From Trichoderma breve (Eukaryota > Ascomycota > Sordariomycetes > Hypocreales > Hypocreaceae), in assembly GCF_028502605.1 (NCBI RefSeq), contig NW_026611593.1, positions 186,001-250,000 of the forward strand: a stretch of 64,000 nucleotides of DNA, in the 5' to 3' direction. Positions 55,597 through 64,000 of this stretch are shown piece by piece. Numbering within the stretch: the stretch's first letter is position 1; the number at the start of each line of letters is the position of its first letter. Made by a program: the position numbers and the translations under genes. Under the pieces are notes generated by a model. That model made no database searches. It was not told the origin of the DNA and saw only the letters and a list, made by a program, of their open reading frames with translations.

Positions 55597-57589
55597 ATGT
55601 ACCGCATTTGGAATATATATGGTAAGCTTTATACATCACAGCACTCCCGAACTTGAATGGGAGTTCTGAAAAATAGAGCAAGCACTGATATAATGTGTTG
55701 CAGTTCTTGCCGCGTTTGGCACCATCGGCGGCATGATCTTCGGCTTCGAGATCAGCTCCATGAGTGCGTGGATCGGTTCAGAACAATATCTCGAATATTT
55801 TAACCACCCAAACTCATCTGAGCAAGGTGGTATCACAGCTTCCATGTCCGCTGGCTCCTTTATTGGCTCTCTTCTATCTGGGTGGCTCGCTGACCGTATT
55901 GGCCGCCGGTTGGCTATCCAAATTGCTTCTGTGGATTGGATTATTGGCGCTGTTCTACAATGCTCTGCTCAAAATGTCGCTCATCTTGTCGTGGGCCGCA
56001 TTGTTAGTGGGCTTGCCATTGGTATAACAAGCTCTCAGTGTATCGTCTATCTCGCGGAACTGGCGCCCTCTCGTTCTCGTGGACGAATTGTTGGTATTCA
56101 ACAATGGTCCATTGATTGGGGTAAGAATGGTCTTCCAAATGGCTGCCTATATACAGAAGAATTAATGAAAGCGATCAGGGATTTTGATTATGTACCTTAT
56201 TTCGTATGGCTGTTCTGTTTCTATCCACCGACCGGCAGCTTTCCGAATTGCCTGGGGCCTCCAGGCTGTTCCTGGAGCTGTCTTGTTCGTTTCTCTTTTC
56301 TTTTTCCCAGAATCTCCACGCTGGCTTGCCTCCAAAGATCGCTGGGAGGAATGTCACGATGTCCTCGCCAATCTGCACGCCAAAGGAGATCGAGATAACC
56401 TCGAGGTGCTAGCTGAGCTAGAGGAGGTTAGAGAAGCAGCAAGAATCGCAGCAGAGTCAAAGGAAATTGGCTACCTAGGTTTGTTCACTCCGAAAATGTG
56501 GAAGCGAACAGTTATCGGTGTCAGTGCCCAAGTCTGGCAACAGCTTCTTGGTGGTAATGTTATGCTGTATTACCTTGTCTATATCTTTAACATGGCCGGC
56601 ATGGTGAGAGTACCCCATATCATTGCATTTCACGACACCATTATTAACAAGAAAGCCAGTCGGGGAATGCTGCTCTGACATCTTCTATTATCCAATATGT
56701 TATTTTTCTTGTCACTACTGGAGGAGTCCTTTTTGTAATCGATCGCATGGGCCGCCGGTGGCTACTCATTGTTGGCGCCCTAATTTGCGGTGTCATCCAC
56801 TTTGTTGTGGGTGCCATGATGGCTGTTTACGGGCATCATGTGGACAGTGTTGATGGTAAGCATCAAGCTGTGGGCCGTTTTCTCTTCGTTGGATCGCCTG
56901 CTGAGCCATACTATAGGTAACGATATCCTGAAATGGCAGATTAGCGGCCCGCCCGCCAAGGCAGTTATTGCTCTATGTTACATTTTTGTCGGAGTTTGTA
57001 AGTTTCAATTCTCATCTATCCCTTGACTAAACTGTTGCTAATATTGCATTAGATGGTGAGCCGATCTGTTGTTGATCATTAACCCAACGTTCTCTATCTA
57101 TACTGATACTTAATTTAGGCGTTACGTGGGCCCCTGGGGCGTGGATTTACTGCGGTGAAGTCTTTCCCTTGAAATATCGCGCCAAGGGCGTTGGTCTCGC
57201 AGCTGCAGGAAATTGGGCGTAAGTAAACAAGGCTAATGCCATGGATAACGCCAGAATGTCTTCAATCGCCATATACTAACGCTTCAAGTAGTTTTAACCT
57301 TGCTTTGGCCTTCTTTGTTCCCCCAGCCTTTACAAATATTCAGTGGAAGGCCTACATGATCTTTGGAACCTTTTGCATTGCTATGGTCTTCCATATCTAC
57401 TTTATGTACCCGGAAACGGTGAAGAAGTCTCTCGAAGAGATTGATACACTGTTTGAAAGCGACATTCCGGCATGGCGCAGTGCGAAAGCAGTGGGCACGT
57501 TTGAAGAGAAAGTAGCACGAGCAAAGGAAGTGGGAGGTTTGGACGACCTCAAGAAACAAGCCAAAGTGAATCACAAAGAGAATGTATGA
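55597..57589 (+). CDS. MFS hexose-type transporter with a 3-nt microexon (second of pair)
   Basis: Sugar porter family, 514 aa from eight exons: 55597-55621, 55704-56120, 56179-56603, 56660-56855, 56917-56997, 57053-57055, 57119-57218 and 57292-57589 (sum 1545 nt, in frame). Seen: MYRIWNIYVLAAFGTIGG; FGFEISSM (TM1); GWLADRIGRRLAI; LAPSRSRGRIVGIQQW; PESPRWLASKDR; QVWQQLLGGNVMLYY (the QQxxGxNxxxYY of TM7); IDRMGRRWLL; VYGVTWAPGAWIYCGEVFP, the conserved TM10 motif; AAAGNWAFN; and YPETVKKSLEEID. The Tyr-Gly of VYG depends on the 3-nt exon. Most similar by eye to fungal high-affinity glucose or polyol carriers. Likely co-regulated with the regulator immediately upstream. Confidence 0.93.
57053..57055 (+). 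other. 3-nt microexon (ATG)
   Basis: Intron before: 56998-57052, with GTAAGT donor, GCTAAT branch and TTAG acceptor. Intron after: 57056-57118, with GTGAGC donor and TTTAG acceptor. It turns T...GC into TAT-GGC (Tyr-Gly). Skipping it keeps the frame but gives a single Cys. Confidence 0.75.
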
Positions 57590-57711
57590 TAGGCCTACAT
57601 CCATAGCATATTCAGCGCTATTTAGAAGCGAATACTAAGCCATAGAAACTGGCGCAAATAAAAGATGCCAAAAAAAGATGGGCTGGGAACTCTTAATTTA
57701 TTGATCGTGAT

Positions 57712-58686
57712 TTAATTCTTAATATTCAGCTGATCCAACACCCATCGAACTTGGTCTGCAATAGCATCTGGTCTCTCAAGGTGGATGCTGTGACCGCTGT
57801 CTGGAACGAAAGTGAAAACAGACCGTGTAGACAATCTCAGCATTTCCTTTTGCATTCTTGCCTCGGCTTCATTAGTCTCCGAAATAACTTTACGCATGTA
57901 AGCTCTTTGCGTTTCCGTGCCATTCCCAGCGGACACACCAGCGTCATACATCTTTTGTAAGTCCTGAGCGTAATTGGCTTGCAGAACGCTCACAGGGCGA
58001 TCTCCCAACAACGGCGCCTTTCCTATTTCAAGATGTCCCTTCTCTTTCAAAACTGGCGCGCTGGCCAGGTAGAAGCTTATTTCAGCCTTTGCAGTTTGCT
58101 CGTGTCTTGCACTAGCCTCTTCCTCCAATAAAGCCTGCCACTCAGCATTGGTCAACTTGTGGCAACTCTCAGATCGGATTCGCAGCCCCTCCGGCCCCTC
58201 CAGCTCACCGAGCACCGCATCGATGGTTTCATCAGGGCGGGTTGGCGGTGTCGCCTCGGTATTGGCATCAACAAAGACAACGCCAGCGATGTCATCCAAG
58301 CTGTCTTTGTGCAGGTGAATGAACTCGCGCGACGTAATTCCTGCATACGAATGTGCGATTATGATGTATGGCGGCTTGATGTCGGCGGCTTTGAGAAGAA
58401 GATCCAACTCAAGTGCCATTCTAGTAGATGTGGGCTGTACTTCTGCCGGAGCGTTGTCGCTAGCACCAAATCCCGATCGCTCATAAGAGAACGTCCGCAC
58501 AAATTTGCCCAGAAGACCTATGGTAGCTGACCATTCAAGCACACTGCTTGTCAGGCCAGCCATGATGACAACCGCCGGTTCATTTGGCTTTCTAGGCGGC
58601 CCAGTAACGCTCAACTGTAAGCGGTGGCTGCCAATAGAGACAAGACCGCTCTTGGTCTCGTCTATTTCCCACGGATTGTCAGACAT
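57712..58686 (-). CDS. alpha/beta hydrolase
   Basis: 324 aa, single exon, serine hydrolase. Nucleophile elbow IIIAHSYAGIT (S113; His replaces the usual first Gly). GFGASDNAP follows the third strand as in the AB-hydrolase_1 family. The catalytic His is in VPDSGHSIHLERPDA. A cap region of about 90 residues is helix-rich and charged. No signal peptide. It is convergent with the second MFS gene, 122 bp apart, and divergent from the next regulator, with about 320 bp between the two ATGs. Esterase, lactonase or amidase activity is possible; nothing in the sequence decides. Confidence 0.87.
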   Translation of the reverse strand: MSDNPWEIDETKSGLVSIGSHRLQLSVTGPPRKPNEPAVVIMAGLTSSVLEWSATIGLLGKFVRTFSYERSGFGASDNAPAEVQPTSTRMALELDLLLKAADIKPPYIIIAHSYAGITSREFIHLHKDSLDDIAGVVFVDANTEATPPTRPDETIDAVLGELEGPEGLRIRSESCHKLTNAEWQALLEEEASARHEQTAKAEISFYLASAPVLKEKGHLEIGKAPLLGDRPVSVLQANYAQDLQKMYDAGVSAGNGTETQRAYMRKVISETNEAEARMQKEMLRLSTRSVFTFVPDSGHSIHLERPDAIADQVRWVLDQLNIKN

Positions 58687-59006
58687 CTTCCGGCTCGACT
58701 CTGATCTGTTGCTGATTTTCTCAAATTTTCATTTTACCCCGCCATTGCAATTATATATGAGTCCACGCGTACAAAGTAGTGCTCGTAAGCATCTACCTAA
58801 TAAGGCTTGACAACACTCAGAACAAACGGCGTCGATCCTGATTGGCGGCATTGCAGCGGACCAGGCAAGATTACCAATTTCTCTACCCACTTCGGTAACT
58901 ATTAAGCGTGATTATTAATCATATCTCGTTATTGTTTCCTTCAGCCAGGCAACTGTCGTAAACCGATTTGCTTCATCTTCAAACCACGAAGTTGGCTATC
59001 TTCAAG
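58687..59006. promoter_or_regulatory. divergent promoter between hydrolase and regulator
   Basis: 320 bp shared by two genes pointing away from each other. No clear TATA; TATATGA at 58753-58759 is the closest. A shared control region is likely from geometry alone. Confidence 0.4.
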
Positions 59007-61101
59007 ATGCCGGAGATCAATTCCCACATGTCGACTGGCAGCCGACGGTACATGAGCAAACGGCAACGTCCCTGTGATTTTTGCCGTGCTCGAAAATCTG
59101 CATGTCGTATAGAGGGTGGCCCTCCATGCCGCATGTGCCTCTTACACTCTCGCCTGTGTACATTTGTTGAGACCACCTCAATGCACAGACTCTCTACCAA
59201 TGCAAAATCTCTTCCTCAAAATGTTACAATATCAGAATCTCTCAGATCACCTTCGAGAGATCAAGCCGTTTCACCTATTTCGCTGCCTGAACAGCTCTTA
59301 CTTGACAATACTTCGTCAGGAAGTCCATCAATTGATTCAGCATTGAACTCATCTTCTGGCCAGTTGTCGTATGACATTCCTTCCGAAATTGGTCTTTTAT
59401 CTTGGGAGCAAATTGATGCCAATTTTGTCAACTTTCAACCAAGTCTCGCACATGATTTTCTGGGTGACTTGGGGCCACAGGACGAAACTCGGCTACATGA
59501 AGGCGTGCCCCCCGAGGTCTTACTCGACAACGACGATACTGACAGCACCCCTCAGTTTGTTGGCACTACGGGAGAATTTGAGCCATGTTTGTTTGGGCAC
59601 TATCTCAGAGATACATCTGGTCGCTTGCCTTTCAAAAAGCTCACCTTGCAATCTGTTCACCTCGGTTGCCTACCTGCTCATTTTATGCTTACCTCGCAGT
59701 CTCTGTATTCACAGAGCCGTGAGGAAGCTGGTTTAGCAACAAACATTGAAGCAAAGAAATCCAGAGAACAATTAGACTTACTTGTTCCTATAGATATTGG
59801 GGAGCGGTTGATTCGTCTCTACGAACGCTTCATAGCTCCGCAATATCCCATCTTCTCAACTCAATCGCGTCCTTCACCCAAATCATCACCCACATATCTA
59901 TTAGCAGCCATTTACGCTATTGCACAACCGTTTATGCAATTTGATGATGTATTAACACTAGACCTGGCTTATGATCCATTGCCAACTTCGGCCTTATTAC
60001 AGATCTCGCTCAAGGCTTTAGAGTTTGAGATACATGGCCCAACTCTTCCTGTTGTTCAAGCTTTCATATTGCTCCTTGCGCGGCCCACTCCTCATCATCT
60101 CATCTCCGATTCATCCTTCAGGTGCAAATTACTAGGCACCCTTATCTCAGCGGCTCATACGCTTGGGTTGCACATGGACCCTGTTGAGTGGTCTATTCCT
60201 CGCTGGCAGGCGACCCAGCGGCGAAGGTTATCTTTCATAATCTTCAAGATTGATACGTGGATGGCTTCCAGCTTAGGAAGGCCTCCTCTTTTGAATGAAG
60301 AAAACTGGCTCATCACCTCTATGTCTGCAGAGGATGGATACGGAGCTTGCATAGACGAGGCGGATTGGAGAGACTTCATCCAGCATGCCCAGCTCGTGTC
60401 TACTCTGCGCAGGGTACTCTCTGAACTCCAGTATGTCTTTATTGTGTCCAAAATCACTCTTTAATACTAACGGTTTGCTATTCTATAGTTCTTTGAGAGC
60501 TTTATCTCAATTATCATCTAATATTCAGCAGACATTGGGTATTTCCATGAAAATCCTAGAGGAGCTCTCCATCTGGCATAATACTACTATTATATCATCC
60601 TCGGATGACGCACCAGCATCTGTAATCAACTTATTAGCTTACCACTACACACATATCAACATCTGCCGTGCTCTCTTAAGGTGTCATGCCACGGATGGGC
60701 AATCGAATCCGTCTTCAACTGATGCTGACATGCAGCGTGCGCGCCATGAAGCTGGAAGGTGCCTGTCAAATGCATTACTTTTTGTCAATAAGCTGAAACT
60801 CGATGCATCTTCTCAGTTTTGGCCAGCTTGGGCGCCATTGGCCTTTTCTTCGATCGTCAATCTCATGCTGCATTTGCTCGTAATGTCAAGCTCATCAGAG
60901 GAAGCCAAGCAGAGAATGCAGACCGTTCTGGATACCCGCGACTCACTCAGAATACGGTCAAAACAATTACCTATTCTCCGACTGGGACTCTTGAGGATTG
61001 ATTCTGTATTCTGGAAAGGTCTAGACCAAATCTTCGTCTTGCAGCCGCATATATACGAAGCTCTCAGCCCTGAGTTTATGGGTTTGCGAAACACTGTGTA
61101 G
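59007..61101 (+). CDS. Zn(II)2Cys6 transcription factor with fungal_trans domain
   Basis: 678 aa from two exons (59007-60430, 60489-61101; 58-nt intron with TACTAAC branch). The zinc cluster is C23, C26, C33, C41, C44, C51 (CDFCRARKSAC, then CRMCLLHSRLC), with a seven-residue central loop. A Ser-rich linker follows (about 55-130). The middle domain includes LYERFIAPQYPIFS, LLAAIYAIAQPF, AAHTLGLHMDP and RRLSFIIFKIDTWMASSLGRPPLL; the RRR-plus-SxxxGRP pattern is the hallmark of the fungal_trans domain. Start ATG 59007 (MPEINSH) was preferred over an upstream extension of 13 codons. It lies between a hydrolase and an M20 enzyme and may regulate them. Confidence 0.92.
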
Positions 61102-61187
61102 GGCATTTTTTAGACGATAAAATACATCTAGTTAGATATCAAAGCCACTAAAAACCATATGTCTCGAACACCGCAAAGATCCAGCTC

Positions 61188-62541
61188 TTATACAACCTCC
61201 AAAGCAGGCTTAAAAAGTGTGAGAGCCGCTAATGACATTGCATCTACAGCAGCATCCAGGCTCTGAATGGTGGGAGCAAAGAGTGGCGAGTGATTATAAG
61301 GAATCTCATTCAATTTCCCATTCTTTTTAGCGGCATCCCATTGGATTGGATCTGTTGAACCGAAGAACCATATGACCATAGGAGCTCCAACCGCAGTTGC
61401 CAAGATCGATACGTCTTCACTTGCAGTTACCACGTCCATATGCTCAAGTTGCGATCCAAAATAAGATGCGAAACTCTTCTCAAGCGTTTGGGCGGTAGCA
61501 TCGTCGTTTATAGTCGCAGGAGTAGACGAAATGGTCTCGATCAGTGGCTCACGATCGCATCCGCCTGCTTTGCATGCAGCCTCGACAATTCTCCTCACGG
61601 ATGCAAGTATTCGGTCAATAATGTCATTTGTAAGTGCCCGAATATTAATCTTCAGATCCAAGGAATCGGGTATAATATTTGGAGCATCTCCGGCGTGTAT
61701 GCTTCCACACGTAACAACCGCTAGTTGCCCAGGGTCAATTTGGCGGCTGACAATTGTTTGTAGCTGAACCACAATCGAAGACCCAATGATGATGGGATCA
61801 ACACAATCCTGAGGAGCCGAACCATGCCCACCGCGACCGAAGATGCGAATCTGTAAAGACACACTTGCCGTCATGGTTGGACCACTCCTCAGATGGATCG
61901 TCCCGCATCGTCTGTTGTCGACATGCTGTGTCAGGACAATATCAGGGTGGGGAATTTTGTCATAGAGCCCATCATCCACCATTGCCTTGGCACCATTCAG
62001 GTGTTCTTCTGCAGGCTGAAATAGGCAAATGAGAGTTCCTTGCCAATGAGAACGAGCGCTCAGCAGTAGCTTAGCTACGGCCATCATAGACGAAACATGA
62101 GTATCATGGCCGCAGGCGTGCATAACTGGTTTCTCGACACCACTCTTGTCGACCTGGGTTCTCACGCTTGCATAAGGGAGGCCCGTCTTCTCTAACAAGG
62201 GCAATGCATCCATATCGGCGCGCAAAAGGATTGTAGGACCCTCTCCGTTGGTGAGCACCCCAGCAAGGCCATGACCGCCGATCTTTGTAAAAACTTCGAA
62301 ACTGCCCAGAGAAGTGAGGTAATCGGCAACAATACGGGATGTTCCCTCTTCTTGTCCTGACAGTTCAGGCATGCTATGTAATTGGCGATATGTATCACGG
62401 TAAAATGTCATATCAGGGCGGTATTTTTTTATGAGAGACGCCGCACGTTGGGACGTCCCATCGTCAGCGTCAGTTGTCTTCTTATCTGTTTCTTATTAGT
62501 CCAATTAACCCCCAATTTGGGATATCGCACGTACAAGTCAT
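61188..62541 (-). CDS. M20 amidohydrolase (hippurate hydrolase/aminoacylase-like)
   Basis: Di-metal hydrolase of N-acyl amino acids. Two-exon model: 62541-62535 (seven bases), 49-nt intron, then 62485-61188 (sum 1305 nt, 434 aa). The single-exon alternative starts at ATG 62411 (407 aa). I prefer the longer model because the upstream frame reads AASLIKKYRPDMTFYRDTYR, as expected for M20 N-termini, and because the intron has GTACGT, CTAAT and ACAG signals. Seen: RADMDALP, MHACGHDTH and QPAEEHLNG (metal ligands and general base Glu), GRGGHGSAP (dimerisation/lid domain), and a late NHSPLF with the last metal-ligand His. Cytosolic. Convergent with the regulator, 86 bp apart. Likely releases an amino acid from an amide. 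Confidence 0.9.
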
Positions 62542-63143
62542 GTTCGCGATAGCAACATATATATCGTATTCTTTGTCGGTGTATCAGACAATCGATGATC
62601 AATTCGAGTCATTTCTCTAGGTATTGCTCCCTTATATAACCGGCCCGGGCGATTAAACCCCCGCAGCGGTTCAATGCATGATTAGAATTGAATCCATATC
62701 TCCATTTGCAGATCCCAGGTAGACAGCGTCCAATAAAATGAAACGCCGCTATCATTGGCGAGTGAATGCAGCTAGCTGCGATGGACGCCGAAAATGTACT
62801 ACAGTCTCTCTACAGCTTCATTGAGTCAACGAATACAGAATTTACACGAAGTCTTTCGCCGTTCATCATATCACTCAATATTAGAGTCATACATGGGCCA
62901 TGGGCTTTAAGAGGTGTATTTTGTGAAGTTCCTATTATGATATACGAATTTTCATCCCTGCATTGAAAGATGGTTCTATGAAACCTCAATTCTAGCGACC
63001 CTTCATTATCCATCTCTTTGGTATCCGACCAATTCGCACGCCCTTTCTCAACCCGAAATCTCTTATTATATCGAAGATTCAAGACGTGCATCGCCGTTAA
63101 AAGTGAGTTATTTTCTCCAAGATCCCGGCCACGATTTCTCATA
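62542..63143. other. intergenic, no confident gene
   Basis: Promoter of the M20 gene and 3' region of the racemase-family gene, both minus strand. The frame at 62810-63232 overlaps the racemase 3' end and has no domain. Confidence 0.5.
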
Positions 63144-63842
63144 CTAGTCCAACAGCGCCCTCTCCGCAGCACCCCGCGCATGTAGCTCCAAAGTGTTGAA
63201 CATCGGAATATCGGGTCGATCCTTTTGTTCAATAAGTAGCGGGATCTCCGTGCACCCCAGGATCACACCCTGTGCTCCTCGAGAGACCAACTCGTCAACA
63301 ATCTTCAGGTAGCCTTGTCTTGACTCCTCTGTGAATTGGGATTTGGCAAGTTCGTTGAAGATTACGTCGTCAATGTAAATTTGTTCTTCGTCTGTTGGTA
63401 CAATAATGTTTATTCCGAAACGGCTTGAGAACTCATTCGGCAGATAGTCCGAGGACATGGTGGCCTTGGTTCCCAGCAAGGCAACGGTGTGCAGCTTTAG
63501 ATCCAGTATCGCTTGGGCTGTTGGATCAGCGATGTGATAAAGAGGAATCTTCACATCCTTCATGAACGCCTCAGAAACCCGGTGCCAAGTGTTCGAGACG
63601 CAGATGATGAAATCGGCTCCAGCTCTCTCCAAGCTCAGAGCCTTTCCATGCAAGTACTCTCCTCCTTCTTCCCACAGATTGTTGTTCACGAAATGAGCGC
63701 TGCGCTCAAAGTTCATGGAATTGATAATAATTTCGCCGGTATAAAAGCCTCCAAGCTTTGCGCGGATGTGCGCATTGATCAGCTTGTAGTATTCAACCGT
63801 CGCTAAGTCGGTGCTGCCGCCGATGATGCCGACTGTCTTCAT
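63144..63842 (-). CDS. Asp/Glu racemase-family protein with altered first active-site motif
   Basis: 232 aa, single exon, two-lobed racemase fold. Classical members interconvert L- and D-Asp or Glu using two cysteines. Seen: KTVGIIGGSTDLATVEYYK at the N-terminus (family GGxG/S start); second motif VILGCTEIPLL with C197, a perfect fit. The first motif reads FIICVSNTWHRV: C81 is followed by two residues before Asn, whereas the family pattern is C-x(0,1)-N-[ST]-[MSA]-H. Trp also occupies the small-residue slot. Without a gap, the catalytic Cys position holds Val82 or Ser83. The protein could be a one-cysteine isomerase, an arylmalonate decarboxylase-like or hydantoin-racemase-like enzyme, or still a racemase with a shifted thiol. 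It is upstream of the M20 gene on the same strand, 602 bp away. Confidence 0.88.
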   Translation of the reverse strand: MKTVGIIGGSTDLATVEYYKLINAHIRAKLGGFYTGEIIINSMNFERSAHFVNNNLWEEGGEYLHGKALSLERAGADFIICVSNTWHRVSEAFMKDVKIPLYHIADPTAQAILDLKLHTVALLGTKATMSSDYLPNEFSSRFGINIIVPTDEEQIYIDDVIFNELAKSQFTEESRQGYLKIVDELVSRGAQGVILGCTEIPLLIEQKDRPDIPMFNTLELHARGAAERALLD

Positions 63843-64000
63843 GGCTGCTCAATAGTATTCCAAATTTTCCGCTTGGTGCTAGTCTTCAATGAAGTTGAAG
63901 TTGATATCTTCGGTCGAACATCTAGGGGAGTATAACAACTCAGTTGATCTCTCAGGCGATTTAAAAGGTCTTTCCAGAGCGGCTAAAATCGGACAATATG
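63843..64000. other. promoter-side flank of the racemase-family gene
   Basis: Only 158 bp before the window ends; no motif is evident. Confidence 0.4.

Overview
This is a stretch of nuclear DNA from a filamentous ascomycete, most likely a Trichoderma (Hypocreales). Genes carry short introns of about 44-120 nt with GT...AG ends and CTAAC/CTAAT branch points. The Cel5A-type endoglucanase at 10994-12253 closely resembles Trichoderma reesei EGII/Cel5A as I remember it. I cannot fix the species without a search. I found 26 well supported protein genes and no rRNA, tRNA, CRISPR array or intact transposon. Every spliced model below was added up by hand and closes in frame.

Layout. 0.7-6.8 kb: a GH79 glycosidase, an arginine-rich hypothetical protein and a divergent PIP kinase, all on the minus strand. 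8.7-12.3 kb: a 68-aa unknown protein and the cellulase. 13.2-27 kb: a redox/hydrolase neighbourhood (two SDRs, an NmrA-like reductase, a Zn2Cys6 regulator, a flavin monooxygenase, an epoxide hydrolase-type protein and a second alpha/beta hydrolase). 28-32 kb: two convergent amino-acid transporters. 34.6-41.3 kb: a secreted lysozyme/SLT-fold protein and a secreted GH3 beta-xylosidase. 42-49 kb: an Old Yellow Enzyme-like oxidoreductase, a cysteine synthase-like PLP enzyme and a Gfo/Idh/MocA dehydrogenase. 49.9-63.9 kb: two sugar-type MFS transporters flanking a Zn2Cys6 regulator, then an alpha/beta hydrolase, a second Zn2Cys6 regulator, an M20 amidohydrolase and an Asp/Glu racemase-family protein.

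How they may work together (inference). The cellulase, GH79, GH3 and SLT-fold proteins look like a saprotroph/mycoparasite secretome for plant and microbial walls. The 49.9-63.9 kb block has the composition of a catabolic cluster: uptake, local regulators, amide hydrolysis and racemase-fold chemistry. The 13-27 kb block could oxidise and hydrolyse a small ketone or ester, but no substrate can be read from the sequence.

The most striking observation is a pair of microexons in neighbouring genes. A 4-nt exon (52360-52363) is needed to rebuild the first cysteine of the zinc cluster of the 52.3 kb regulator. A 3-nt exon (57053-57055) rebuilds the Tyr-Gly of a conserved motif in the 55.6 kb transporter. 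The second can be skipped without a frameshift, so it could be an alternative-splicing switch.
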